64,000 nt of DNA from Coccinella septempunctata. Its lineage: Eukaryota > Arthropoda > Insecta > Coleoptera > Coccinellidae. How positions within the stretch are numbered: the first letter of the stretch is position 1; every line of letters starts with the position of its first letter. Positions 36,501 to 41,740 of this stretch are shown piece after piece. Below the pieces are notes generated by a model. The model had not been told where the DNA came from. It ran no database searches and saw nothing but the letters and a program-made list of their open reading frames with translations. Position numbers and translations under genes: made by a program. The DNA is taken from positions 2,728,001-2,792,000 of the forward strand of contig NC_058192.1 of NCBI RefSeq assembly GCF_907165205.1, given 5' to 3'.

Positions 36501-39500
36501 TGTTAATTTCCCTATTTTAAATTCACTTATCGTTAAATGAATGTATTTGAATGCCAAACTTTCAGGAATCGAATAATGATAGATATTGTTTCATTCTCAA
36601 AAATGATTTGGAACCATTGAACATTAATTCTTGGAATATAAGACCTCGTATCGAATCAAATATATGCTGATACTGCTTATTTTTACGACTCAACAATGTT
36701 ATCGCATAATTAAAACTTGTTAGCGTTGAAAATATCAATTAAAGATCTATAGGTATTATAACACGGTACGAAAAAATTGAAGGAGTGATTCATTGTCACA
36801 AAAGAGTGTGGTTATGCATAAATGATCAGCCCTTGCCTAGATACAGCTCCCTAAAGATAGCATAAATTTTCAATTCTTCCTTAGAAAATGTCTCGGTTGA
36901 AATAGAGGCTAAACAGTGAACCTTGATATAAAATTACCAGCTTTTTCAAGTCGATCTTATAAAATTTATTGCTGTTCAGGCAATTCACTACATTATAGTC
37001 TACAAGAGCCGATACGATGAAAACTTCATTTGATTGGTGGAGTTGTTGTTAATGGTGAACATACAACTGATTTTTTGATTTTCATTGGATACGTTCTATC
37101 CTAAGTTCAAAATCTTGCTACACCATAACATAATCGATAATTTTACAGATGCTCGAAAGATATGACGAATATGTACATATGTTTTGATGATTTATCGACG
37201 AATGGTATGAAATACTTCATCCAATGGTAGGAAAAAAAATAATCCCAACGAAAAAACAGATCGTTCTTGGCCACATTCTGAATCTTTCATTCTCACCTTT
37301 CTCCTACGCTGCATTTTGCATCGAGCAGTCCGTTCACCCTTGAGAAGTTGTTGTTGTTATCCTGCACACCCACAACCTTCTCTCCCCCTCCCAAACTATC
37401 CCCCAACACGGCGGAAAATTTAAACTTATATCTGTCACTAAACATCTCAGGTACATCATCCAAGAACTCCTCGATCGAAAAATTCCTGACAGAACTCATC
37501 GACGAGTCTTCACTGCTACCGCTATCACTGATACCATACAACAAATCCGGAATTTTCAAACTACCAGCTTCGCACTCTAAAATCCAACCGTCAGGTACAA
37601 AAGAACTATCATTTTCGACGCTATCACCACACAGATCACCCGCACAGTTTCGGCGTCTACTGTCATACGTTTCGACTTTCAAAACATCGTCCGAACCACC
37701 GCACCCACGATCAATTTGACATTGAGTCAGACACGGCTCTGAGGTACTCCGGAATGGTACCGCAGTCTCTCTGCGATCAATTTGCGGCATGTCATGTCTT
37801 TGTATGGGCGCGTCTTTGCCCACGTGCTCGAATGCACTCACGTTTCGATTGTCACCTTCCAACTCTACATGGTCATTGTCTTCGGTACTGTTAGCGAACG
37901 TAGCAGAGGCGTTAGCGGTACCGCTGGCTTGGTGCTCGCGTGCACTCTCTTGGGCCCCTTCGTCGACGAGCTGGTTTTCCACCGCCCGTTCCGATCGTTC
38001 AGTTGTATCGCCTGCTTCCGTCGGGTTGGTATTGTGGTGGTCACGGTTAGGTGGATCCTCTTCCGGTGCCAGAAGAGGTGCCGGTGGTGGTGCCTTGAAA
38101 AAATCGAGAATTGAGATGGAATGTTGGTCGTTGAGCGGGTTGGTGGGGATTCGATAAGTGTGGGAGATCGGGCTTTAGTTGGGGCCGTATAAATTACAAT
38201 AGTTGGATTAAATTGTACTTTTATAATCGTGGATTCTGATGGAGAGCCATTCTTTTTAATTCCTTCAGATTGAAGGGCCTTTCAAGCATATATTTTTGTA
38301 CCAAATTCGTCAGTATCTGTCGCGGTGTTCGGACAAGAAAAATTTTCAAGATCCATTTTGGATTTTGGTCTGTGAACTGAACTGTTGGTAGATATTTTTA
38401 GATTCGATTTTATCTTGGCATTGGAGGCAATGTCGATGAAGAATCGTCAAGATTATTCTCTCTTATATTCATAGAAAGGGTTGTGTAACGATTTGAAATT
38501 TTTGGAAAATTGCATTTGGCAGATGGAAGTCTGAAAACTACTTGAATTATTGCTTCATACAGGATGAGTCTATAAATATCTAAGCAGTAGATTCTTAAGG
38601 TCAAAAGAATTTTTTTTTCCTTCATCTACCATTTTTTCTTATTCAGTTCTGATAAAAAGATATAGCCATTCTAAGTTTTCATAATAAGCTATGCCATCCC
38701 TGGAGAAACAAAATTCCCTTCAGAAGAGCAAGTTAAATCTATTACAGTACACATCTGTGTATCTTTTAAAGGAGTTGCATTCATCCAAAGTAACAAATTT
38801 TCCGAATATCACAGATATTTTTGAACATGAAATTACTCGAAAACGGAGCATTATACGAGAAAATACGAAGAATACTTTTATTTCACAAAATGTTCAAATA
38901 TTCTTAAGATAGCGCTCAACTTAGTTTTAAGAGTTGGGTTCTTTGAATTTTTGGTATTTTTATGGTACGTAATGGTCATAAAGAGAAAACTGAAAGACGT
39001 GGGTGATATCTTGTGTTCGAAAAAGATTCATCAAATAAATGAAAAACTATTTTGCAAAATTCATTTCATTCGATAAAACCGTTTGTGAGATGGAACTGAT
39101 AATAATTTTTTTTTGGTTTTTCAACAGCCTGTATCTTTTGAACCGAGCCGTTTCGGAAAAAATGGTATAGGTAAAAAGTATTTCTCTTGACCTCAAGAAT
39201 CTACTGTTAAAATTTTAGTAGGAATCAAAGACTCGCCCTATATAAAGGCAGAACAGCAACAGCTTGCAGCTATATCCCATAAAACTGGAAATAAGTGACT
39301 TGTGTCAAAAGATTTTGCTCTTGTTCCAATTCTTAAACAAAGCAGTTGACCATCCAGATACTGAACCCACCCAAAGCTGCTTGAACTACGGAAAAAATTA
39401 TATGTGTCAATTATATTTCTATATTTCCGAACTAACCTTTTGATTGCAAACCTTGAGTGTCTCTAGCCATGCACTAATATCTAATGATATTTCCATTTAA

Positions 39501-41546
39501 TATATCTATGTACAGGGTGGGCAAAATTGGTTGCCTGCTCAGGGGATCTCGAGAACTATAAGAGCTAGAAGAAAACGGATGACACAATTCCCAGTTTTTT
39601 TTCAGAGAAACGAAGAATTATGAAAACCGTTGCCTCCTACGATTCTTGGCTTTTGAGTTATTAGAAAAAATGTGATATTGACCATTTGGAAAAATCCTCA
39701 TAACTTCTTTGTCTTTAAAGTTACAGATCCGAAACTTGTACCTTCTAGAAGCACTTTTTTACGTAGAGTCCACTAAAGATTATTCATTAGGCGAACTTTC
39801 GATTTTTTGAATGCAAACTCTTATTGAATTTGTTGTTTTTGAATTGGAAAAAAATCATTTGCCAGTAGATTCTACGTATAAGAGTGCCTAGGAAGGTTCA
39901 AGTTTCAGATCTGTAACTTCAAAGACAAAAAAGTCATGAGAACTTTACGAAATCGTCAAAATCTCATTTTTTGCTAATAACTCAAAAACGAAGAATCGTA
40001 GAAGGCTACGGTTTTCACTATTCTTTGTTTGTCTGAAAAGGTCGAGAAGCTCGAGAATATGTCATTCGTTTTCTTCTAGCTCTTATAGTTCTCGAGATAC
40101 CCTCAGTAGACAACGAATTTTGCCCACCCTGTACTTGTTTCATGACAGATAGCTTTTGAGTTCGCTTCACTGCATCAAACAATTTCCATAACTGTTTATT
40201 TCAGGGGAATAACGAAAAATTCAAAGGAACATCATGAAATTTCGTCAATTCAAGTCCTGAAATTGAATGAAAATCCGATAGATCGGAAAAAAAACCAGAA
40301 ACGGAAAATTCCCATCACGAGTGACATCCGAAATCAAATTTCCCACTTCCCACATATTCAAACTCCCGAACCCGCACACGTACGAGTATGCGACAAATAT
40401 TTGTCAAACACCCACCTGATCCGACACTTCGACGCTCAACTCCGACCGACCTGGAGCGGTTCTGAATTCCGCAGGGGCCTCTAATATGGGCTCATCAGCT
40501 TCTTGACAAGTTAACGGTGTTCCCGCAGGATCCGGAGAATAGGAAGCGAGGTAGAAATTACCGCTGCTCACCTCCAGTTCCGCCAGCAAAAAACCGGAGA
40601 CCGTTCTGCGGAAATCGATGTCTTCAGCGCCTGGTCCTGCTTCGTTTCCGCTGATTTCTGAGGAGTTTCGCGATAAAAACCCGTGTCTTGGGGCCGGTTT
40701 ATGGTCCAATTCGTCAGAATCGTCACTTTTGGCTACGTCAGCTGGGAAATTGAAGTCTGGATGTGATTTTTCGTAGTAATCGTTGGATGTTAACAAACTT
40801 TCGTCGTCCAACAACTTTTTCTGGTCTTCTGCAGAGAGGGAAGCTTCTTCTTCTGCTGTCTCACAGGTTTCGGAGTCTTTATTACTATACCCAGTGGATC
40901 TATCATTTGTTTCGTAGATAAATTCGAGTTTTTGAGCTTCTAACATCACCACATCTTTCCCTGTACAATCTTCATCAACTAGATCATGCCGATCATTATT
41001 TTTCCCTGATTCCTCATTCGTACCGTTACTATTATCTCCAACCAAGTGATTTTTTGAAGATCTATGGCATACCTCACTCGAAGTTTCGACATCAACCACT
41101 GAAAAATCATCTTGACCAACAAAATCTGTTAATTCCTCAAGCACCAACAAATTCTTCTTTGTCCCATCTTCTCTGTCTTGTTGTCCTTCGATACTATATT
41201 CGATAAAATCAACCTCATCTTCAATCACAGCAGAAGAATCTCCACATCTTTCACTCGAAGTAACAACTTGGAACTGAGGCAACCCACCGCTTCCTGAAGA
41301 GGAGAAATCTTCAGTGTTTCCTGAAGAAAACACTTCATTCCCATTCGTGTCCGATATCCTTTTCGTCACAGAGGTCCTGCCAAGCCTCACTGGTATCCTA
41401 GATGATCGCTTTTCCTCGTTCCTCTGTGTCTCTTCGGATTTTTCGCTAACCTGATCATCCGTCTCTTCAACTTGCAAACTTTTCTCGTCGTCTTCGTGTT
41501 CTTCCTCGATTATGGACAGAAAATCCACTTCCCCGAAAAATTCCAT
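212..41546 (-). CDS. Large split gene, unidentified acidic protein (eight exons, 3' end outside window)
   Basis: One minus-strand gene inferred by joining eight exons: 41546-40416, 38093-37297, 33544-32805, 27621-26947, 9286-9167, 4426-4188, 2287-1969 and 543-212. Every junction has GT and AG at the intron ends and every phase matches (0,2,1,1,1,0,1), giving 1451 open codons. The start chosen is the ATG at 41546, with an A at -3 and an in-frame TGA 20 codons upstream (41606-41604). Exons are GC-richer than the surrounding DNA. The protein is rich in D, E, S and N, so largely disordered, with a coiled coil near residues 820-845, a core near 970-1080 containing an RVVF motif and a cysteine cluster, and a basic helical C-terminal part. 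No catalytic domain, signal peptide or membrane segment is evident. A scaffold or regulatory protein is an inference only; I do not recognise the family. The gene continues past the left edge. Confidence 0.85.
927..1848. mobile_element. M4: TIR element with remnant of a transposase zinc-finger tail
   Basis: A 922-bp element in intron 7 with inverted ends GAGTCATTCGGGGCAACTG and the near-perfect reverse complement at the right end, flanked by TA on both sides. The motif TGTGCGCAC or close variants recurs on both strands near both ends (about 943, 1148, 1455, 1468 and 1808), consistent with subterminal transposase-binding repeats. Minus-strand codons from 1379 to about 1268 read CPICSEKYEEPPTGECIKCC, then VRQELWHEQ, a stop, then CTACKKA. 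This spacing resembles the C-terminal C-x2-C ... W-H-E-x-C finger of pogo/Tigger-like insect transposases. The rest of the transposase is gone, so this is a decayed or internally deleted element. Confidence 0.7.
1875..1905. mobile_element. 31-bp palindromic insertion with 8-bp target duplication
   Basis: Two 14-base arms (left arm CAAAGATTATAGAG) separated by TTA and perfectly complementary, starting CA and ending TG. It is flanked by an exact direct repeat ATTCTCTC at 1867-1874 and 1906-1913. An 8-bp duplication is the hallmark of hAT-type transposition. Intronic, between M4 and exon 7. Confidence 0.75.
1969..2287 (-). CDS. Exon 7 of the large acidic-protein gene
   Basis: Acceptor after a long T-rich tract ending ttttttttcag, phase 0; donor GCTG|GTAAGT, phase 1. 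It encodes about 106 residues: acidic and polar at first (DDHTQDETNKEQSASENE), then an ordered-looking segment MMLTFKLGNHVLISNNSLKP followed by NSAVRQLFP. That hydrophobic/basic segment and the next exon look like the most conserved end of the protein. A diverged 174-bp satellite monomer begins almost directly upstream of the acceptor. Confidence 0.87.
2300..2538 (+). repeat. Diverged 174-bp satellite monomer next to exon 7
   Basis: The segment from about 2365 carries the satellite hallmark (agatccaaatatgatacg, then tattctgaaagagcaac) and a later part resembling the ..cgatcttgacgag.. region of the monomers at 48.9 and 53.9 kb. It lies between the exon 7 acceptor and mariner copy 1. Confidence 0.6.
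2541..3831 (-). mobile_element. Mariner element copy 1 (irritans-like), near full length
   Basis: A 1291-bp element flanked by TA, with imperfect inverted ends (CGAGGATATACTGAAA at the left; the right end is its complement with two mismatches in the last 15 bases). Length and TA target fit the mariner family. It lies in the intron between exons 6 and 7, in the same orientation as the host gene. Confidence 0.88.
2700..3576 (-). pseudogene. Mariner transposase, frameshifted
   Basis: The main open part (3576-2851) has a helix-turn-helix region (RRIGLKRISEAPNISYERVH), then MDETWVHFYDPETKQQSMEW with the first catalytic D, then GVLFLQDNTPAHK with the second. The frame then breaks at 2851. The next frame continues as GFELLEHLPCSPDLAQSDYH with the third catalytic D, so all three residues of DD34D are present but not in one frame. 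The N-terminal part is also disrupted. It cannot make an active protein. Confidence 0.85.
4188..4426 (-). CDS. Exon 6 of the large acidic-protein gene
   Basis: Acceptor ctcaatttttttcag in phase 1; donor CAA|GTGAGT in phase 0. It encodes about 80 residues: a charged start (SMTGTERSHPSEDERREDRP), then GGSPISGILKGGKLWKQPSL, a notably ordered-looking stretch with G-I-L-K that fits the SILK consensus [GS]-I-L-[RK]. Copy a of repeat family M3 ends about 14 bases upstream of the 3' splice site, so the branch point of this intron is probably in transposon-derived sequence. Reading through the donor would add about 100 lower-quality residues, so the splice is preferred. Confidence 0.82.
4440..5605 (-). 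mobile_element. M3 copy a, reverse orientation, one end lost at the exon 6 splice site
   Basis: Same family as the copies at 24.1, 34.1, 47.2 and 51.7 kb, here reversed. The right end keeps the TIR (..gactgctaaaataaatttg) and a TA; the left end lacks the last 45 or so bases and stops next to the exon 6 acceptor. Minus-strand codons near 5260-5170 give the helix-turn-helix part ISTIRKIVNEEDDK, preceded by a GT..AG intron-like gap. The plus strand carries the convergent second open frame described separately. Confidence 0.75.
4803..5012 (+). pseudogene. Second open frame of M3 element (copy a), no visible start
   Basis: Open frame without a clear ATG start: AYDAVVGNGYLPKELTDNYK, then NVKFFNKNHLASILVKGIEG, then SFKLRCNFTVEQKFHMNKQV and TGQLARICGLIH before the stop. 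It faces the HTH-coding part and ends near a TAA/ATT-rich stretch shared by the family. The other copies keep the same frame but with stops or frameshifts, so copy a is the best-preserved version. I do not recognise the protein; it is probably the C-terminal exon of an ancestral element-encoded protein. Confidence 0.4.
5741..6765. mobile_element. M1 copies, two partial copies head to head
   Basis: Bounded by CAGGGTGAGTCTTC.. at the left and ..GTACTCACCCTG at the right, with TA on both sides. The right 660 bases (about 6105-6765) match the complete M1 at 32.0 kb. The left 140 or so bases are an inverted M1 end (..acaggctgttgaaaatccat..). The structure suggests one M1 inserted into or recombined with another. 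Confidence 0.65.
6768..9166. other. Intron 5, left of exon 5: no gene supported
   Basis: AT-rich intronic DNA. The only notable part is 7560-7930, GC-richer and open on the minus strand for 120 codons without an ATG (see findings). No repeat family of the window recurs here. Confidence 0.5.
9167..9286 (-). CDS. Exon 5 of the large acidic-protein gene (120 bp)
   Basis: Short exon recognised by its acceptor (tattatcttccag), its donor ACAG|GTGGGT, and exact phase agreement with exon 4 (one base carried in) and exon 6 (one base carried out). It encodes about 40 residues, D/G/P/E-rich and then T/Q-rich (PSDEGGGPHSDPEESGER, then QQTTPTTPEN). Its length is a multiple of three with equal phase at both ends, so skipping it would keep the frame; it may be a cassette exon. 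It is isolated between a 17.6-kb and a 4.7-kb intron. Confidence 0.75.
9287..12520. other. Intron 4, right of exon 5: nothing recognised
   Basis: AT-rich intronic sequence. Open frames of 60-110 codons occur on both strands but show no domain, no splice context and no compositional shift, as expected by chance. Confidence 0.5.
12521..13537 (-). mobile_element. Tc1-like element copy A, N-terminal part deleted
   Basis: Starts at the left TIR (CACTGCGCAAAAAAATTAAC). The transposase reads on the minus strand from about 13531 to 12764 in at least two frames. The match to the intact 5' half ends at 13531, directly followed by CAGTG-TA as at the normal right tip, suggesting loss of the 5' region between coding sequence and tip. 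The second catalytic block is MDYNARPHRA, and the third block reads SPDLNPIGQDWD, with the catalytic E replaced by G. Confidence 0.8.
12764..13524 (-). pseudogene. Tc1-like transposase, frameshifted (copy A)
   Basis: Two overlapping frames (13524-13159 and 13225-12764) together cover most of a DD34E transposase after the first HTH domain. An indel around the first catalytic block puts FTDESRF out of frame, another lies near 13190, and E-to-G in the third block removes the last catalytic residue. Not functional. Confidence 0.82.
13538..16835. other. Intron 4: nothing recognised
   Basis: AT-rich intronic sequence with only short unsupported open frames, for example at 14442 and 14885 on the plus strand. 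No recurrent repeat of the window is present. Confidence 0.45.
16860..17463 (-). mobile_element. Tc1-like element copy B, 3' half only
   Basis: Left TIR CACTGCGCAAAAAAATTAAC, then the same non-coding end as in copy A and the C-terminal third of the transposase. It breaks off near 17463 without a right TIR. It sits inside an M1 element. Confidence 0.85.
17075..17419 (-). pseudogene. Tc1-like transposase C-terminal fragment (copy B)
   Basis: A 114-codon fragment with IFMDDNARPHRARIVQ (second catalytic D) and SPDLNPIEQVWDNLNRR (catalytic E) spaced 34 residues apart, ending RRCRAVINARGGNTKY. It is truncated before the first catalytic D and the DNA-binding domain. It preserves the C-terminal region best among the minus-strand copies. 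Confidence 0.85.
17605..18475. other. Intron 4: nothing recognised
   Basis: AT-rich sequence between the M1 and M2 copies, without supported genes or shared repeats. Confidence 0.45.
18478..19055. mobile_element. M2 fold-back element, copy 1
   Basis: A 578-bp element between TA dinucleotides, starting CAGGGTGGGCAAAATTCG and ending TTTTGCCAACCCTG. The two halves are largely reverse complements (gttacgaatctgaaacttg.. against ..caagtttcagatctgtaac), so the element can fold on itself almost completely. It has no coding capacity. The left tip lacks about 25 bases present in copy 2 at 39.5 kb. Confidence 0.75.
19058..19862. other. Intron 4 spacer: nothing recognised
   Basis: AT-rich sequence between M2 copy 1 and Tc1 copy C; includes a T-run near 19250. 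Confidence 0.4.
19863..21273 (+). mobile_element. Tc1-like element copy C, both TIRs intact
   Basis: A 1411-bp element between TA dinucleotides. The left TIR CACTGCGCAAAAAAATTAAC and the exact complement at the right end are intact, with similarity extending about 38 bases inward. It is the largest copy and could still be mobilised in trans. It lies in intron 4, antisense to the host gene. Confidence 0.92.
20157..21074 (+). pseudogene. Tc1-like DD34E transposase, 5' deletion and one internal stop (copy C)
   Basis: Compared with copy D, about 65 bases covering the start codon and the first helix of the DNA-binding domain are missing (junction near 20109). The frame then runs through VSRMLQRFRDTG, FTDESRFCLYHCDRRS (first D) and GGSIMVWGGISLTA to a TGA replacing TGG at 20679-20681. 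It resumes with FIFMDDDARPHRA (second D) and GPDLNPIEQVWDNLN (E), to the end at 21074. All catalytic residues are present, but the protein is interrupted. Confidence 0.88.
21276..24127. other. Intron 4: paired inverted hairpin motif, otherwise nothing recognised
   Basis: AT-rich sequence. At 22258-22329 two hairpins with CTGAAGA..GAAAC cores face each other on opposite strands (see findings). An open frame at 22424-22753 has no supporting features. This region may be the 3' end of a decayed retroelement, but I cannot show it. Confidence 0.4.
22258..22329. repeat. Inverted pair of CTGAAGA-stem-GAAAC hairpin motifs
   Basis: Plus strand 22303-22329 reads CTGAAGATGCTATTTTG then ATAGCGAAAC, with a GCTAT/ATAGC stem. 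Minus strand 22284-22258 reads CTGAAGATGCTATTGCG then ATAACGAAAC, the same layout with one mismatch. The cores resemble hammerhead ribozyme cores (CUGANGA .. GAAA) but lack a proper first stem II pair. Confidence 0.5.
24130..25342 (+). mobile_element. M3 copy b, both ends present
   Basis: A 1213-bp element between TA dinucleotides. The ends are TACTTCATTCAAATTTATTT.. and its complement; TTTTAGCAGTCGGTTGGCCA is shared by the family. Inside, ATGCCGAAAGTGATTGAAAA starts a short frame (MPKVIEKRDSVS). Farther on, an AATGTAAGAG donor and a TTTCAG acceptor enclose about 60 bases between ..ANIFN and LNISTIRKIVNEEDD. The second, opposite-strand frame occupies the right half with stops. Confidence 0.8.
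25346..25375. mobile_element. 30-bp palindromic insertion, sibling of the 1875-1905 element
   Basis: The arms CAAAGATTATA and TATAATCTTTG are identical to the outer arms at 1875-1905, but the centre differs. It lies 1 base beyond the TA that flanks M3 copy b. No 8-bp target duplication is visible. Confidence 0.55.
25606..25995 (+). CDS. Nested intronless gene: small four-helix membrane protein with N-terminal acylation signal
   Basis: A 129-residue open frame with ATG in fair context (A at -3) and a TGA stop, followed 66 bases later by AATAAA (26062-26067). Four hydrophobic segments lie near residues 12-31, 34-62, 74-95 and 105-124, with short polar loops and a basic tail QFRK; the layout resembles four-pass MARVEL- or tetraspan-like proteins, but I cannot assign the family. 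The N-terminus MGNINSC fits an N-myristoylation consensus (G2, S6) with C7 as a possible palmitoylation site. It lies on the strand opposite the host gene, inside intron 4, about 260 bases right of M3 copy b. Single-exon structure could mean a retrocopy or a genuine intronless gene. Function unknown; probably in a cell or vesicle membrane. Confidence 0.72.
   Translation: MGNINSCVKDLGWWLKVIEFIIALLIMLAWGGYPVVLFTAYSFAFLCCGYWLIFLGFILTMIFDDDHSFLEKYFCIAGCIVFLWVFIVTLLSMFVGHDAHFNTENVIMVILTGIEAALLIFDTILQFRK
26062..26067 (+). promoter_or_regulatory. Probable polyadenylation signal of the nested gene
   Basis: AATAAA 66 bases after the stop codon of the gene at 25606-25995, in the expected orientation. 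Confidence 0.55.
26068..26946. other. Intron 4 next to exon 4: nothing recognised
   Basis: AT-rich sequence between the nested gene and the exon 4 donor, without supported features. Confidence 0.45.
26947..27621 (-). CDS. Exon 4 of the large gene: conserved-looking core with RVVF motif and cysteine cluster
   Basis: Acceptor ttttcattacag, entering at codon position 2; donor GAAG|GTGAGT (phase 1). This is the least low-complexity part of the protein. It contains KSLLKRPG, then a run of basic residues, then SNRVVFNENKNEFFDADYII (RVVF near residue 988). Next come an acidic run and a cysteine-dense stretch of about 20 residues, C-x-C-x9-C-C-x3-C-x-C (about residues 1022-1041). The segment PTPQSPKFAPPLEFVDAVTL follows, then a C-x2-C near the end. 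RVVF fits the RVxF docking consensus for protein phosphatase 1, and the upstream SLLK resembles the accessory SILK motif; both are suggestive only. The cysteines could bind metal, but the pattern matches no finger I can name. Confidence 0.88.
27959..28239 (-). pseudogene. Possible remnant of a second membrane-protein gene, cut by Tc1 copy D
   Basis: Minus-strand frame open from the Tc1 insertion point at 28240 down to a stop at 27959. It contains one clear hydrophobic helix (FVQLGISVILIETATIII) followed by a polar tail ending SESIGS. The pattern of a last helix beginning with G-I and ending in basic residues loosely recalls the end of the nested gene at 25606, but this is weak. A possible acceptor (tttgctcgacag) lies inside it near 28193. 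Upstream sequence is interrupted by the transposon and no start is visible. It could also be a chance frame. Confidence 0.25.
28242..29576 (+). mobile_element. Tc1-like element copy D, both TIRs, longest open transposase
   Basis: A 1335-bp element between TA dinucleotides in intron 3. The left TIR is CACTGCGCAAAAAAATTAAC; the right end is its complement with one T missing from the T-run. It is the only copy that keeps the N-terminal coding part. It interrupts the frame described at 27959-28239. Confidence 0.92.
28481..29383 (+). pseudogene. Tc1-like transposase, open for 300 codons but missing the catalytic E region
   Basis: A continuous frame from ATG to TAA. It has a paired-like HTH (AVVLREEGWTYTRIAERFGV, then SHTSVSRMLQRF), a GRPR-type motif (RRPGQGRPRV), a second HTH region, FTDESRFCLYHC (first D), GGSIMVWGGIS, and FIFMDDNARPHRA (second D). 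After SPDL it jumps to TLILRMNRRC. About 40 residues seen in copies B, C and E (NPIEQVWDNLN..) are deleted, removing the third catalytic residue. The protein may still bind TIRs but should not cut DNA. Intact relatives would be about 340 residues. Confidence 0.9.
29579..32027. other. Intron 3: nothing recognised
   Basis: AT-rich intronic sequence between Tc1 copy D and the M1 copy at 32030, with only short unsupported open frames. Confidence 0.45.
32030..32684. mobile_element. M1, most complete copy
   Basis: A 655-bp element flanked by TA. The left end is CAGGGTGAGTCTTTGATTCG; the right end is its inverted, slightly changed copy (..CCAAGGATTCGCCTCG). The two ends remain complementary for about 100 bases (..aacagtagattcttcaggtc against gacctcaagaatctaatg..). 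Non-coding. It ends about 120 bases from the exon 3 donor. Confidence 0.8.
32805..33544 (-). CDS. Exon 3 of the large acidic-protein gene (predicted coiled coil)
   Basis: Acceptor after the tract ttttttttcttcaaacag, entering at codon position 3 as exon 2 requires; donor ACAG|GTAATA (phase 1). The first half is P/A/S-rich and basic. The second half has the segment SLRWSFKNGRLVF, then an acidic stretch, then SSKEINRRIDENKSRLRYLEE with heptad-like spacing and the following KLKKAG, which should form a short coiled coil. The remainder is acidic. This exon is the most GC-rich of the gene, and long open frames on the opposite strand here are composition artefacts. No recognised domain. Confidence 0.85.
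33545..34086. other. Intron 2 next to exon 3: nothing recognised
   Basis: Includes the exon 3 polypyrimidine tract; otherwise no features. Confidence 0.4.
34089..34934 (+). mobile_element. M3 copy c, internally deleted
   Basis: An 846-bp copy flanked by TA, with both TIRs (TACTGCATTCACATTTATTT at the left). It lacks about 370 bases of the right half, the second open frame, between 34755 and 34765 compared with copies b, d and e. It carries the 38-bp palindromic insertion described separately. Confidence 0.8.
34796..34833. mobile_element. 38-bp palindromic insertion with 8-bp target duplication
   Basis: 13-base arms CATTGAACTAAAG and CTTTAGTTCAATG are perfectly complementary around a 12-base centre. 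Exact direct repeats GTTTTGAC lie at 34788-34795 and 34834-34841. The other M3 copies have a single uninterrupted GTTTTGAC (or close variant) here, so the empty site is known. It starts CA and ends TG; the 8-bp duplication fits hAT-type insertion. Confidence 0.85.
34937..37296. other. Intron 2: nothing recognised
   Basis: AT-rich intronic sequence without shared repeats or supported frames. Confidence 0.45.
37297..38093 (-). CDS. Exon 2 of the large acidic-protein gene
   Basis: Open in the frame required by exon 1 (phase 0) and ending with two bases before the donor AAAG|GTGAGA (phase 2). It starts with a proline-rich stretch (APPPAPLLAPEED), then is acidic and S/N-rich, with a compact hydrophobic motif near the end (FSIEEFLDDVPEMFSDRYKF) that may be a short linear binding element. 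The 3' splice site is TTTTTTCAAG, an AAG acceptor that is less usual than CAG or TAG, but it is the only nearby AG in the right phase with a pyrimidine tract. A second reading open upstream to about 38170 has a stop and no in-phase acceptor. Plus-strand open frames over this exon are shadows of its codon bias. Confidence 0.8.
38560..39239. mobile_element. M1 copy in intron 1
   Basis: Left tip CAGGATGAGTCTATAAATAT, right tip ..CAAAGACTCGCCC before TATA. The internal sequence matches the copy at 32.0 kb (tcacagatatttttgaacatgaaattactcg.. and gcctgtatcttttgaaccgagcc..). Confidence 0.75.
39513..40131. mobile_element. M2 fold-back element, copy 2
   Basis: A 619-bp element between TA dinucleotides. 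It starts CAGGGTGGGCAAAATTGG and ends with the near-complement TTTTGCCCACCCTG. The halves are inverted copies over most of the length. Compared with copy 1, the left tip is complete (gttgcctgctcaggggatc..). Confidence 0.82.
40416..41546 (-). CDS. Exon 1 (first coding exon seen) of the large acidic-protein gene
   Basis: Encodes residues 1-377, starting MEFFGEVDFLSIIEEEHEDD and ending at ..VEVSDQ just before the donor CAG|GTGGGT (phase 0). Highly acidic and rich in S and E, with only scattered hydrophobic stretches such as GFLLAELEVSSGNFYLASY near the end. A possible acceptor (cacttcag, ending at 41563) lies upstream, and the frame is open for 20 codons before the ATG (..LHFRIPPQN), so the first visible ATG could also be internal to an exon. 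The in-frame TGA at 41606-41604 limits that extension unless an exon boundary lies in between. This is the longest exon of the gene and contains no repeat insertion. Confidence 0.85.
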
Positions 41547-41740
41547 ATTTTGCGGGGGAATTCTGAAGTGCAGCTTATGGAGTATTGGGTAAATCCGATT
41601 AAGTCAGGGGAAAAGTTGTTGATTGATAAGGCTTGGAAATGGAGGTCTCGTATTTCTTAGACATCTTGGAGCCGTCGTTTGATGGGTCCGTCAAATGAGG
41701 ATCTGGAAAGAATTGAACAAGAGTTAGTATTGAGAGGAAA

